64,000 bases of DNA, taken from contig JAIPJS010000004.1 of the NCBI GenBank assembly GCA_021734025.1, forward strand, positions 248,001 to 312,000, in the 5' to 3' direction. The translations under genes were made by a program, and so were the position numbers. Positions 48,475 through 56,790 of this stretch are shown one piece after another (position 1 is the first letter of the stretch; each line of letters starts with the position of its first letter). This DNA comes from Candidatus Neomarinimicrobiota bacterium (GTDB lineage: Bacteria; Fidelibacterota; JAANXI01). Under the pieces are notes generated by a model, which did no database searches, was not told the origin of the DNA, and saw nothing but the letters and a program-made list of their open reading frames with translations.

Positions 48475-49458
48475 ATGAAGTATATCATTCAATCGTTCTC
48501 CATCGTTCTGTCTTTTACCGTAGTAATCCTGCTCCAGGCCGGAGCCGGAGATCTGGTTAAAAAGGAACTGCCGGCAGATTTTCAGGCCAATCGAATATAC
48601 GTAACGCCGGTCACTCAATCCGGCGATACACTACGCTTTTATACCGATACCGGTGGAGGCGTTAATATGGTGTGGCCATCGGTGGTTAAAAGTCTGGAGT
48701 TGGATACCATGCAACGGCAAATGCGTGGGCAAACCGGGGCCGTCGCTTCGCTCCCGGATTTTTCAGCCGAGGCGGAAATCCCGTTACCGCCGAAATCGTC
48801 CAGCGCGTTTGGGAACAAACTCGGAGTCCGGAGGCCACATCAATTACTCAAGCCTGGCGGTACCGGATTTCTGGGTGCTCCGTGGTTCGCAACCCGGATT
48901 TGGGAGTTCGATTATCCGGGACAATCATTATCCATAATCCCAGAGATGGCCTGGACGGGTCGGTCGGATAAACACACGGTTCATCTGGGATTCTATACCG
49001 GACCTGACGGAAACAAGACAACACATTTTCCAAGGATGACCATAGAAGTCGACGGCGATTCCATCGATGTCCTGTTCGATACCGGCGCAACCGCCCTGGC
49101 AAAGGCTGGCGCCGCCGAGCAATTGGGATATCCGAATATTTCGGAGATTGGCACATGCTTCATCATCGATTCCATATTTACCGGATGGCAGGAAGCCCAT
49201 CCCGAATGGGAGGTTATTGAAAATGCGGAGCGGCAAACAGGTATGCCAATGATTCAGGTGCCGGAGGTCGGAATTGCCGGCTATGAGGTCGGACCGGTCT
49301 GGTTCACCAAACGTCCTGATAAAAGTTTTACCGGGCGCATGTCCCGGTGGATGGATAAACCCATCTACGGCGCGGTGGGCGGATCGGCATTTCAGTATTT
49401 TCGGATTATCGTGGACTACCCCAACCAGATGGCAGAATTTCATTTGGAGGATTCTTAG
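48475..49458 (+). CDS. Secreted retropepsin-like aspartyl protease with two DTG motifs
   Basis: A 327-aa exported protein with signal sequence MKYIIQSFSIVLSFTVVILLQAGAG. Two aspartic-protease flaps are visible: RFYTDTGGGVNMVWP (DTG 58-60) and VLFDTGATALAKAGA (DTG 202-204), suggesting both lobes lie in one chain as in pepsin. The start at 48475 follows AAGGAGC. Catalytic activity is probable but unproven, and the substrate is unknown. Some bacterial relatives are annotated as retropepsin-like. Confidence 0.75.
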   Translation: MKYIIQSFSIVLSFTVVILLQAGAGDLVKKELPADFQANRIYVTPVTQSGDTLRFYTDTGGGVNMVWPSVVKSLELDTMQRQMRGQTGAVASLPDFSAEAEIPLPPKSSSAFGNKLGVRRPHQLLKPGGTGFLGAPWFATRIWEFDYPGQSLSIIPEMAWTGRSDKHTVHLGFYTGPDGNKTTHFPRMTIEVDGDSIDVLFDTGATALAKAGAAEQLGYPNISEIGTCFIIDSIFTGWQEAHPEWEVIENAERQTGMPMIQVPEVGIAGYEVGPVWFTKRPDKSFTGRMSRWMDKPIYGAVGGSAFQYFRIIVDYPNQMAEFHLEDS

Positions 49459-50034
49459 AGGAGCACCACAAACCTGTCATTTCGACCCGAACGTAGCGGA
49501 ACGGAGGAATCTCGTATTTTGATCTCCTAACCCTTGATAACGAGATCCTTTCCCGTAGGGATCCCTGTGGGGCGACTTAAGCCCTCCGGGCTTCCGCTCA
49601 GGATGACTCAACTATTAACTTTAAGAAAAACTAGTCATTTCGAGCGACTCCGAATTTATCGGAGGAGTCGAGAAATCTGGTAATTACCACCTTTTCTATC
49701 CGGAGATTCCGTTCGCCGGGGCGTACTACATCTCCGGCTAATTGAACTACTGTTCGTCCCATACACCCGGACTCTATGTGGAATCCTGCAGAGTCCTCCT
49801 CGCAATGAGATTGCGAGGCTAATCATTTTCGAGCCCTGGAATTTTATTCCAAGGTGGGCTAATTCGCCACTCCCTTGTCACCGTTTCCCGCCGGCGGGAT
49901 TGGTGACGATTAATCGGAATCACTGCCAACAACGCTGACAGCGGTCGTCGGCAGCAGACTTCCCTTTCCCATTGCATTCAGCCGTTATTTGCCTAGATTA
50001 TTGGAAGTTCTAAACCGGAGAAGTCAAAACTTCA
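49459..50034. repeat. Repeat-rich intergenic region with right direct repeat
   Basis: No gene is supported in 576 bp. Elements: GTCATTTCGACCCGAACG...GAATCTCG (about 49473-49515), GAGATCC...CTCAGGATGACT (49540-49608), GTCATTTCGAGCGACTCCG...GAGTCGAG (49634-49680), direct repeat copy at 49799-49873, and a CTGCCAAC hairpin at 49923-49954. Confidence 0.65.
49799..49873 (+). repeat. Direct repeat, right copy
   Basis: Same orientation as 45475-45553, sharing CTCGCAAT..GATTGCGAGGCTAATCATT, TTCGAG and TTTTATTCCAA. The two copies flank the selenoprotein, arsR operon and protease genes. Confidence 0.75.
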
Positions 50035-51108
50035 ATGTCGAATCCAGACGCAGTTTTCACACATCGGGCGACTACACCTCTCGCCGCATTCCTCTTCCTG
50101 GTCATCCTTATCCAATCCGTTCCGGGAAACCTTTCGGGACAAATCATTGATCCTGACGAGCTCATCGCCGATACACTACACATTCCCCTGGAGTTTGCAC
50201 AGGAGGAGCCGGCTTCAGCTACAGGTCTCAGAGTAACCGACAACCGGAAATTGCCCGGCTGCATCCTGGATATTCATCAAATCGATAAATACCTGGTCAT
50301 CCCCGTTGATCAATATTTGACCATGGATGATTCACTCTCGGAGGTTTTCCACAGATTTCTCGGTGCTTCAGTAAATTCCAAGGATGTGACGTTGCAAATC
50401 AACCATCTGGATCTCTGGTACGACTCCAAGCCGTTCTTTGCGCCCGGCTGGATGTTGAACGCCGAGACGCGTCTGGTGGACAAATCCGGTGATATACTCA
50501 GCGTGTGGCAGTGGGAGGAAAAACGCAAGCCGGCCCGGAAAGAGGCTCTGGATCAAACTATCGCACAATTGATGCGCGAGTGGCTCATCGAACAGCAGAG
50601 CGCGCTGATTACCAAAGATTATCATGTGCCGGAAGCAATCCGCCCGTATCGCCGGGTACTTCGCCCGTGGGTCGATATGATAGTGTATCCGGACGGCTAC
50701 GCCATCGATGCCCGGCTGTCGCTCTACTATCCCGCCGATCAGCAAACAAATTATTTGCGGGGCGTACCGAGCATCTATTACCGAAATTCGTCCGAGCGGG
50801 AATCGGTGGCTATTGGCGGCAACGACCTCCAGTGGTATCACAGATTATCCCAGAATTGGCTAGCGAGAGTCGATGGGACATTCCGGCTGGGGTTCAACCA
50901 GTTCAACGAGCAGAAATTCGACCATGTGCCGTGGTACAATCTTTTCCTGGTGAACCTGAGTTTTGCACAGACTATCGAGTGGCGACCGCAGTATTACAGG
51001 GGAGTCTACGCCGGCATCGGCCTGCATCAGAGCGTGAATATCCTGCCGGAGGTGACGGAGCGCTTCGAACCGGGGATTTTGGTGACGATCGGGGCGCGAT
51101 TGCCGTGA
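50035..51108 (+). CDS. Exported protein of unknown function
   Basis: A 357-aa protein with an N-terminal hydrophobic segment (about 15-36, TTPLAAFLFLVILIQSVPGNLSGQ). The middle (about 95-200) resembles nothing I know; the C-terminal third has alternating beta patterns (FRLGFNQFNEQKFDH; YYRGVYAGIGLHQSV; FEPGILVTIGARLP) that would suit an outer-membrane beta barrel or autotransport-like domain. The ribosome binding site is distant and weak. Function unknown. Confidence 0.65.
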   Translation: MSNPDAVFTHRATTPLAAFLFLVILIQSVPGNLSGQIIDPDELIADTLHIPLEFAQEEPASATGLRVTDNRKLPGCILDIHQIDKYLVIPVDQYLTMDDSLSEVFHRFLGASVNSKDVTLQINHLDLWYDSKPFFAPGWMLNAETRLVDKSGDILSVWQWEEKRKPARKEALDQTIAQLMREWLIEQQSALITKDYHVPEAIRPYRRVLRPWVDMIVYPDGYAIDARLSLYYPADQQTNYLRGVPSIYYRNSSERESVAIGGNDLQWYHRLSQNWLARVDGTFRLGFNQFNEQKFDHVPWYNLFLVNLSFAQTIEWRPQYYRGVYAGIGLHQSVNILPEVTERFEPGILVTIGARLP

Positions 51109-51593
51109 AACAAATAGAACATGGATAAACGCTGAAACAGCGGATGATCACAGGTAAAGATTCACCGCAGAGACGCAAAGAACGCAGAGAAAACCGCTAA
51201 AAAAAAGACAGGTTAAACACTGAAAAACAGAAAGACCTGTTGGTAGTTCCCTCTTAAGAGGGTTTATGTTGGTGGTTAGTGGTTCGTTATAAAAGTAGGA
51301 AATTTTTGTAGGATTTAGATATTTGAATCAGAACACCGTAACCGAGGAACAACAAACGACTAACTACTAACAACGAACAAAATAGATTAAGAGTATCCTG
51401 AAGGGATACCTGCGGGACGAGTAAGATTAAGAAAACCCACAACTATAACAAAATAGCTCTGAAACACTCTCCTCCGCCAAGGCTACGGGGAGCAGGCGGT
51501 TTTACTCGAACACGTGAACACCCGAACACTTGAACACTTGAACACTAGAAAACTGTTGTTTTACGCAATACGCAGTACGTAATACGAGACAAA
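51109..51593. repeat. Repeat-rich intergenic region
   Basis: No gene is supported in 485 bp. It contains CACCGCAGAGACGCAAAGAACGC (51161-51183), AACAACAAACGACTAACTAC (51342-51367), a CCTGAAGGGATACCTGCGGGA element (51399-51419), CGAACACTTGAACACTTGAACAC (51523-51545) and ACGCAATACGCAGTACGTAATACG (51564-51587) just before the TonB receptor gene. Confidence 0.65.
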
Positions 51594-53927
51594 ATGAGAA
51601 TGAGAGCAATACTAAAAATATTAATTGTAGTAATGTTCACATCTCTACCGGTGACCGCCGCGACAATTTCCGGCTACGTGGTCGATGCCGAAACCGGCGA
51701 AACCATCATCGGGATGAATGTGATGGTGAAGGATACGGAGCTGGGCTCCGCCACGGATACCAGGGGATTCTTTTCCGTCTCGCGGGTTTCAGCCGGTGAA
51801 GTCACGCTTCTGTTTTCCCACGTCGCCTATGAACAAAAAAGCAGAACGGTGGAGGTGGGCCGGGACGACATCTTCCTGGGGAACGTGGAAATGCAACCGA
51901 CGGCCATCGAGGGGGAAGCCATCGAAGTGTCCGGGCGGCGGGGACAACTTATCGCTCCGGAGACCGACATCGCCAGCTTCCAGGTGGAGCCGATCGTCCT
52001 CAAGGAGGTGCCCCAGCTGAACAAGGACGTGTTCCAGGTCATCAAGTACTCGCCAAGTGTCACGATTTCCGATGCGATTTCGCCGCTCTACTACGTCCGC
52101 GGGGGGAGTTCCGGCGAGAATCTGGTGCAGCTGGACGGCATGACCATCTACAATCCGCAGCACGCGCTGAGTATGCAGGCGATTTTCAATCCCTACGCCA
52201 TCAAGAATATCGAGATGCTCATGGGCGGATTCGGCGCCGAGTACGGCGGACGGAATTCCTCCATCCTGAATATCGCCACCAGAGAAGGGCACCAGGAGGA
52301 AGTTCACGGCGAATTTCGTCCCTCGACCTCCGGCATCACCGGGGCGATTGAATTTCCCGTGAAATCCGGTGGTACTGCCATGGTCTCCGGCCGGTTGTTG
52401 AGTTCGCTGACCAACAAAATCCTCCTGGGGATTCCAAATGTGATGGCGGATTTCAACGCGGCGTACCAGGTGACGAAGGGCCGCACCAAGCTCCGGCTTT
52501 CGGCATTCTATGCCAGAGATTACATGGACTACGACTTTGCGCGGTTTAACCTATATTTCGACGAGGAGATTTTTCGGGATCTGAGCGTCGGCTATAAGAC
52601 CAACACCTCCAACCTGGCCACCGGATTGCAATCCCGCGTGCTGTTGAACCCGGATTTGGTGTGGGAGTCCCACCTGTATTATTCTGGTTTCGACGTCGAC
52701 AATATCAATTTTTTCACATTTAACTTCGAGGACACCACCGAAAATGCTGATGTAATTCTGGACTACCGGACGCACGTGCAAAACAGTGTGTCGGATTACA
52801 CAGTGAAGTCCGAAATCACGGCTTACACGCCGTGGCGGCAGACGCTGAAACTTGGCTACGAGGGGACGTTTTACCAATTCATGAATCAGGTTGGCGAAAC
52901 CGGCGCGGCGGCTGCAGGCGACAAACTGTCGCCGCAGCTCCACGCCCTGTATTTCCAGGATAAGCTGGAAATCGGACGCTTCATCGGGAAGGCAGGCGTC
53001 CGGATGAGCCGGTTTTGGGATCACCCGGAGTGGCGGGCCGAGCCGCGATTGTCCGCGGTGTTCAAACTTCCGAGGGCGTCGCTAAAGCTCGCGTGGGGGC
53101 GCTATTACCAGTACATCACCGCAATGAACAGCCAGGATTACGAGCTGAGCCAGTTCCTGGATTACTACTATCCGCTGGGCGAGAAGACACCGCTCACGTC
53201 GATTCATCACATTGCGGGACTGGAGGGTACAATCTCCGAGCACCTAGATTATACCGTCACCGCCTACTACAAGTGGATGCCGACGCTCTACCGGTTCGAC
53301 TACAGCAGCACGGCCCGCTCCATCTATGCATACCAGGCAGTGCTGGAGCGCGGCGAGGGCGAGGCGTACGGCATTGAGTTCCTGTTTAAGGGATCGTGGG
53401 GCAAACTCTCCGGATGGGCGGGGTATTCCTGGTCGAAGGCAACTCGCCGGTATCCGTCCATCATGAACGGGAGAACCTATCTATATGATGGCGACCAGCC
53501 GCATAACATCAAGGCAGTAGCGCTGTACAACTTTACCGAAGATATTACCGGCAGTGTGACGTTTCAGTTGACGTCGGGATTTCCCAAGACCTGGGAGACA
53601 GGGCAGGTGAATCACTTCAACTACAATCCCAGGGAGAACAGTTACGGCGCGTACCCTATCAACATTACGCCGGCGAAGAACAACGTGCGGTATCCGCCGC
53701 GACTGGTGCTGGATATCGGGTGGAAAAAGCGCCTCCGGAGCGGCTTCGGCAAGCATCTGGCGGAATATCTGGGCTCTGACAACGCCTACTTTACGCTGAC
53801 CGTCCAGAACCTGCTCTTCCTGTGGCGGAATCCCTGGATGTATTTCTACATCCCGGACTACGGCTACTTTGGGTACGACTTTCTTCCGGTGCCGATCGTG
53901 GCGGCGGGATATGTGATTAAGTTCTGA
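51594..53927 (+). CDS. TonB-dependent receptor with regulatory-like domain
   Basis: A 777-aa outer-membrane receptor: signal peptide MRMRAILKILIVVMFTSLPVTA, carboxypeptidase-regulatory-like domain (about 24-105, GYVVDAETGETIIGMNVMV), plug (about 115-240, LIAPETDIASFQVEP and YYVRGGSSGENLVQLDGMTIYNP, EYGGRNSSILNI) and a beta barrel ending VAAGYVIKF. It is followed at 343 bp by a DUF4249 lipoprotein, the usual partner in Bacteroidetes-type uptake pairs. Ligand unknown. Confidence 0.93.
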   Translation: MRMRAILKILIVVMFTSLPVTAATISGYVVDAETGETIIGMNVMVKDTELGSATDTRGFFSVSRVSAGEVTLLFSHVAYEQKSRTVEVGRDDIFLGNVEMQPTAIEGEAIEVSGRRGQLIAPETDIASFQVEPIVLKEVPQLNKDVFQVIKYSPSVTISDAISPLYYVRGGSSGENLVQLDGMTIYNPQHALSMQAIFNPYAIKNIEMLMGGFGAEYGGRNSSILNIATREGHQEEVHGEFRPSTSGITGAIEFPVKSGGTAMVSGRLLSSLTNKILLGIPNVMADFNAAYQVTKGRTKLRLSAFYARDYMDYDFARFNLYFDEEIFRDLSVGYKTNTSNLATGLQSRVLLNPDLVWESHLYYSGFDVDNINFFTFNFEDTTENADVILDYRTHVQNSVSDYTVKSEITAYTPWRQTLKLGYEGTFYQFMNQVGETGAAAAGDKLSPQLHALYFQDKLEIGRFIGKAGVRMSRFWDHPEWRAEPRLSAVFKLPRASLKLAWGRYYQYITAMNSQDYELSQFLDYYYPLGEKTPLTSIHHIAGLEGTISEHLDYTVTAYYKWMPTLYRFDYSSTARSIYAYQAVLERGEGEAYGIEFLFKGSWGKLSGWAGYSWSKATRRYPSIMNGRTYLYDGDQPHNIKAVALYNFTEDITGSVTFQLTSGFPKTWETGQVNHFNYNPRENSYGAYPINITPAKNNVRYPPRLVLDIGWKKRLRSGFGKHLAEYLGSDNAYFTLTVQNLLFLWRNPWMYFYIPDYGYFGYDFLPVPIVAAGYVIKF

Positions 53928-54270
53928 GAAATAGCACGCAGATGACGCAGAAACAACCGATAACCGCAGATACAACAACAAATAGACTGCCAAGCCGCCA
54001 AGAACGCAAAGAAAATCGCAAAGATAAAACTGATTAAACACTGAAAACACCGAAGACACTGAAGAAATTGTTTTAAAAACACAACTCACCCTCTTGTTCT
54101 CCCTCTCTTCGAAGAGAGGGAGAGACGATTTTCCGAGCCTATCGAAACTCGTTTCCCTTCCTCTTCTGAAGAGGAAGGGATTAAGGGATGGAGTTGTGTA
54201 AGCGTTTAAAAGGAAAACACCAATGTACCGCGCTACGCAATACGCAGTACGCAATACGAAATAACTGATT
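53928..54270. repeat. Intergenic region with hairpin repeats
   Basis: No gene is supported in 343 bp. It has GCACGCAGATGACGCAGAAACAAC (53935-53958), a CCTCTCTTCGAAGAGAGG hairpin (54103-54120) and CTTCCTCTTCTGAAGAGGAAG (54157-54177), related in inverted order to 13600-13740, and CGCAATACGCAGTACGCAATACG (54236-54258). Confidence 0.7.
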
Positions 54271-55053
54271 ATGGATATTCTCAATAACGTAAAGAACCTG
54301 ATAATCATAGGAACAATCGCGTTCCTGACGACCACCTGCTCCCTCCCCACCGATCCGGGGCCTCAGCCGAAGGATATCATCGAGACGGAGTTCGAGCCGG
54401 GGTATAATATTTTAGGTGTGTTGCGGAATGACGGGACAGCCGGTTCATCCTTTATTCGGGTGGAGGAGGCGTTTAAACTCACGGAAATCACCGATGAGTT
54501 TACGCCGGTTGTGGAGGGCGTCACCGTTCAACTACGTGAGGAGTCGGCGGCGGAAACTACTCAGTTCACACTAACGGAAGACAGTCTCCGAGGTAAAATT
54601 TATTCTGCACCTTCATTTCAACCCGAAGCCTGCGCAAAATATTCACTGACCATTACCGGGAGCGATCTTCCTGATGTGACCGGCGAGGTTGTTGTTCCCG
54701 GATCGCCGATGCTCGACTCCGCTTCGGTGAGTATATCGGGGAATACCGTGAATTTTACGCTGGAAGAGGTGCCGGGAATTGCACTGTACGAAATATATCT
54801 CATCTGTGAAAAAGCGACCGTTTCCGTCCGCCGGTTTCCTGCCCATTCAGGCGAAATTAATATAAGCATAAATTATTCCGGCACTGCCGGATCCCCGCAA
54901 TCTCTGGAAATCTATGGCTATGAATCTAATATGATGGAGTACATCACTGCACCCATAACCATCAAGCCACAGACGTATCGCGAAACGGTCACGACGGTCT
55001 CGGGAGGGTACGGGGTGTTTGGGGCAGTGAGTAAGATGGTCTACCAATTCTAA
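54271..55053 (+). CDS. DUF4249-like lipoprotein
   Basis: A 260-aa lipoprotein (signal MDILNNVKNLIIIGTIAFLTTTC with lipobox TTTC-S). The beta-rich mature part begins PTDPGPQPKDIIETEFEPGYNILGVLRND and contains VEGVTVQLREES, TGEVVVPGSPML. It fits the DUF4249 group, which is usually encoded with a TonB receptor and exposed on the cell surface. It likely aids ligand capture by the upstream receptor. Confidence 0.8.
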   Translation: MDILNNVKNLIIIGTIAFLTTTCSLPTDPGPQPKDIIETEFEPGYNILGVLRNDGTAGSSFIRVEEAFKLTEITDEFTPVVEGVTVQLREESAAETTQFTLTEDSLRGKIYSAPSFQPEACAKYSLTITGSDLPDVTGEVVVPGSPMLDSASVSISGNTVNFTLEEVPGIALYEIYLICEKATVSVRRFPAHSGEINISINYSGTAGSPQSLEIYGYESNMMEYITAPITIKPQTYRETVTTVSGGYGVFGAVSKMVYQF

Positions 55054-55223
55054 AACCTATTTCACCGCAGAGGATACAGAGAACAACGAACCACTAACAA
55101 CTAACAACTAACAACTAACAAAAAACGAATAAGAGTAAGATTAGGATTAAGATTAAGAAATACCCTGGAAGCTCCTCTGTTTTTACTTGAACACTTAAAC
55201 ACACGAACACTCTAGCACTGTCG

Positions 55224-56417
55224 TTATATTCCCATATGCCCCGCCGCCTTCTCGTGATGCAGCGGCGTACCGGATTCATACACTTCCCGTCGGGGCGGCT
55301 CGTCCATGAGTTCGGGAAAGCGATTATAGAGGCTTTCGGCGAATAGGTAATCGAGATGTTCGTTGGACTCCGGTGACCAGCCCATAATCCGCTCCCAGAT
55401 CTCGGCGTTTTCCATGCAGAAGTAAATAAACAGATCCTCGCCGCCGTACTCGCGGATCCAGTCGTAAACTTTGCGGTAGAGTTGCAGCCGCAACGGTTTG
55501 ACGTAACGCATCTTCCCGTCGTTCCCTTTGATGAGCTCCTGGTATACGATCTTCGTCTTCGGAAACTTGGAGACGATCTTGGACTTCATCTCCGGCGGAA
55601 ACCGCAGACTGCCCATGGAAATCCAGGTGATACGATCCGGATCGACTGTCTCAAATAATCGTTGGATAATCGACTCATACCCATTTTCCCAATCTTCATA
55701 GTATAAAATCGGATCGAAGTGCAGTCCCAGTTTGAATCCGTGCTCCTGCACCTTCGCCATGGCTTCCAGTCGCTCCTGGAAATTCGCTGCTTTGAACTCC
55801 TCGCCGGCCACCACGTCAGGCGGATTCACCGACCAGGAGCAAACGACCTTCCCCTGGTGATCCATATCCAGGAAATTGTCGACGGTATTGGATTTGGTTT
55901 TCAATTCCAGCAGCACGTTCGGCAACGCGGTGAAGACCGGAATAATCTCCCTGGAGAACTTGCTGTAGTCGTCGAACGCCAGCGAGTCGGTCATTTCCCC
56001 GGTACCGATCCGAAAGAACCGCTCCGGCTGGCTCTTTACCTTCTCGTGAATCTCCATGGCCAGATTTTCCGTGTCGGCGTACACAGTCGTCACCGGATTG
56101 TTCTGATAGAATTGCAGGATACAATAGGTACAATCGATGGGACAACCTGAGGTCTGGTTAATCACATGATAGTTGCAGCAGCGGTACGACCGATCCGTGC
56201 CTGGACACTGTTTCAGTACGTGTCCTTTCTTTTTGGTGAGAAAGATCTTCCGCTTCCCATTGGATGTGGTCTCGTGGAGGAACTGCTCCTTCTGCTCGTC
56301 CGGATTTTCCACGTACTCCACCTCTACATTCGGGAGGGACTCAAGATAATTTTTGGTGATTTGATGATCCTTCACGGATTTATCTATGAGAAGAGAATCG
56401 ACGGTGACGGGTTTCAT
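55224..56417 (-). CDS. Radical SAM protein of the spore photoproduct lyase family
   Basis: A 397-aa radical SAM enzyme. The 4Fe-4S motif is Cys92, Cys96 and Cys99 in SGCPIDCTYC; extra Cys71 and Cys80-81 lie in KQCPGTDRSYRCCNYHV. The order of MGSLRFPPEMKSKI, KIVYQELIKGNDGKMRYVKPLR and the C-terminal helices matches spore photoproduct lyase relatives, which reverse a thymine dimer in spore DNA by radical chemistry. Non-sporulating bacteria carry divergent homologues with unproven activity; DNA or RNA repair is plausible. The ribosome binding site is AGGA. Confidence 0.85.
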   Translation of the reverse strand: MKPVTVDSLLIDKSVKDHQITKNYLESLPNVEVEYVENPDEQKEQFLHETTSNGKRKIFLTKKKGHVLKQCPGTDRSYRCCNYHVINQTSGCPIDCTYCILQFYQNNPVTTVYADTENLAMEIHEKVKSQPERFFRIGTGEMTDSLAFDDYSKFSREIIPVFTALPNVLLELKTKSNTVDNFLDMDHQGKVVCSWSVNPPDVVAGEEFKAANFQERLEAMAKVQEHGFKLGLHFDPILYYEDWENGYESIIQRLFETVDPDRITWISMGSLRFPPEMKSKIVSKFPKTKIVYQELIKGNDGKMRYVKPLRLQLYRKVYDWIREYGGEDLFIYFCMENAEIWERIMGWSPESNEHLDYLFAESLYNRFPELMDEPPRREVYESGTPLHHEKAAGHMGI

Positions 56418-56444
56418 GGTTTTGGATTCCTGTTTATATATAGT

Positions 56445-56478
56445 GACCCTTTCAGGGTCGTTGACCCCTGAAAGGGTC
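56445..56478. repeat. GACCCTTTC hairpin, copy 2
   Basis: Stem GACCCTTTCAGGG with CCCTGAAAGGGTC around loop TCGTTGAC. Compared with copy 1 (48231-48264), a T-A pair has become A-T, which keeps the stem intact. Confidence 0.7.
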
Positions 56479-56695
56479 TATTGTTGTTTAATTTAGTCCT
56501 TCATTATTCGAAAGTATAATCATCCCCGGGCGGCATCGCAATCTTCTGGTGTGAGGTCTTTCTACCGTCAAAGAGTTGAGAGCCCATTCATAATAGAAAG
56601 AAAAAGCCATTTAGACTGGAACGTGGCGGAGGAGAAATCTCGCAAAGTTATTCTCTGTCTTTTCCTTCTCAGGAGCGAATTGACAGTTATGGCCA

Positions 56696-56727
56696 CTGTC
56701 GGTGACGCTAAAAGCGATCACCGACAG
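56696..56727. repeat. Covarying hairpin, copy near 56.7 kb
   Basis: CTGTCGGTGA pairs with TCACCGACAG; inner CGC/GCG with a bulged A and loop TAAAA. Its core is the inverted relative of 46719-46746. Confidence 0.6.
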
Positions 56728-56790
56728 AAGAAGTGGCTTCTGCCTGCATATTTATCGAATTCAGAATTTGTCTATATTACACCAGGCCAA

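Larger units (their letters stand above)
56418..56790. other. Intergenic region with two hairpins
   Basis: No gene is supported in 373 bp. It contains the GACCCTTTC hairpin (56445-56478) directly upstream of the radical SAM gene and the 28-base covarying hairpin at 56696-56727. Between them lies a GGAACGTGGCGGAGGAGAAATCTCGC element of the dispersed family. Confidence 0.65.

Noticed and set aside
51520-51590. CRISPR or satellite array from AACACTTG and ACGCAATACG tracts
   Set aside because: Short degenerate repeats without regular spacers; the same tracts occur in many gaps.
53481-54350. 289-aa minus-strand frame over the end of the second TonB receptor
   Set aside because: Runs through the dispersed repeats and the receptor gene; the repeats produce the open frame.
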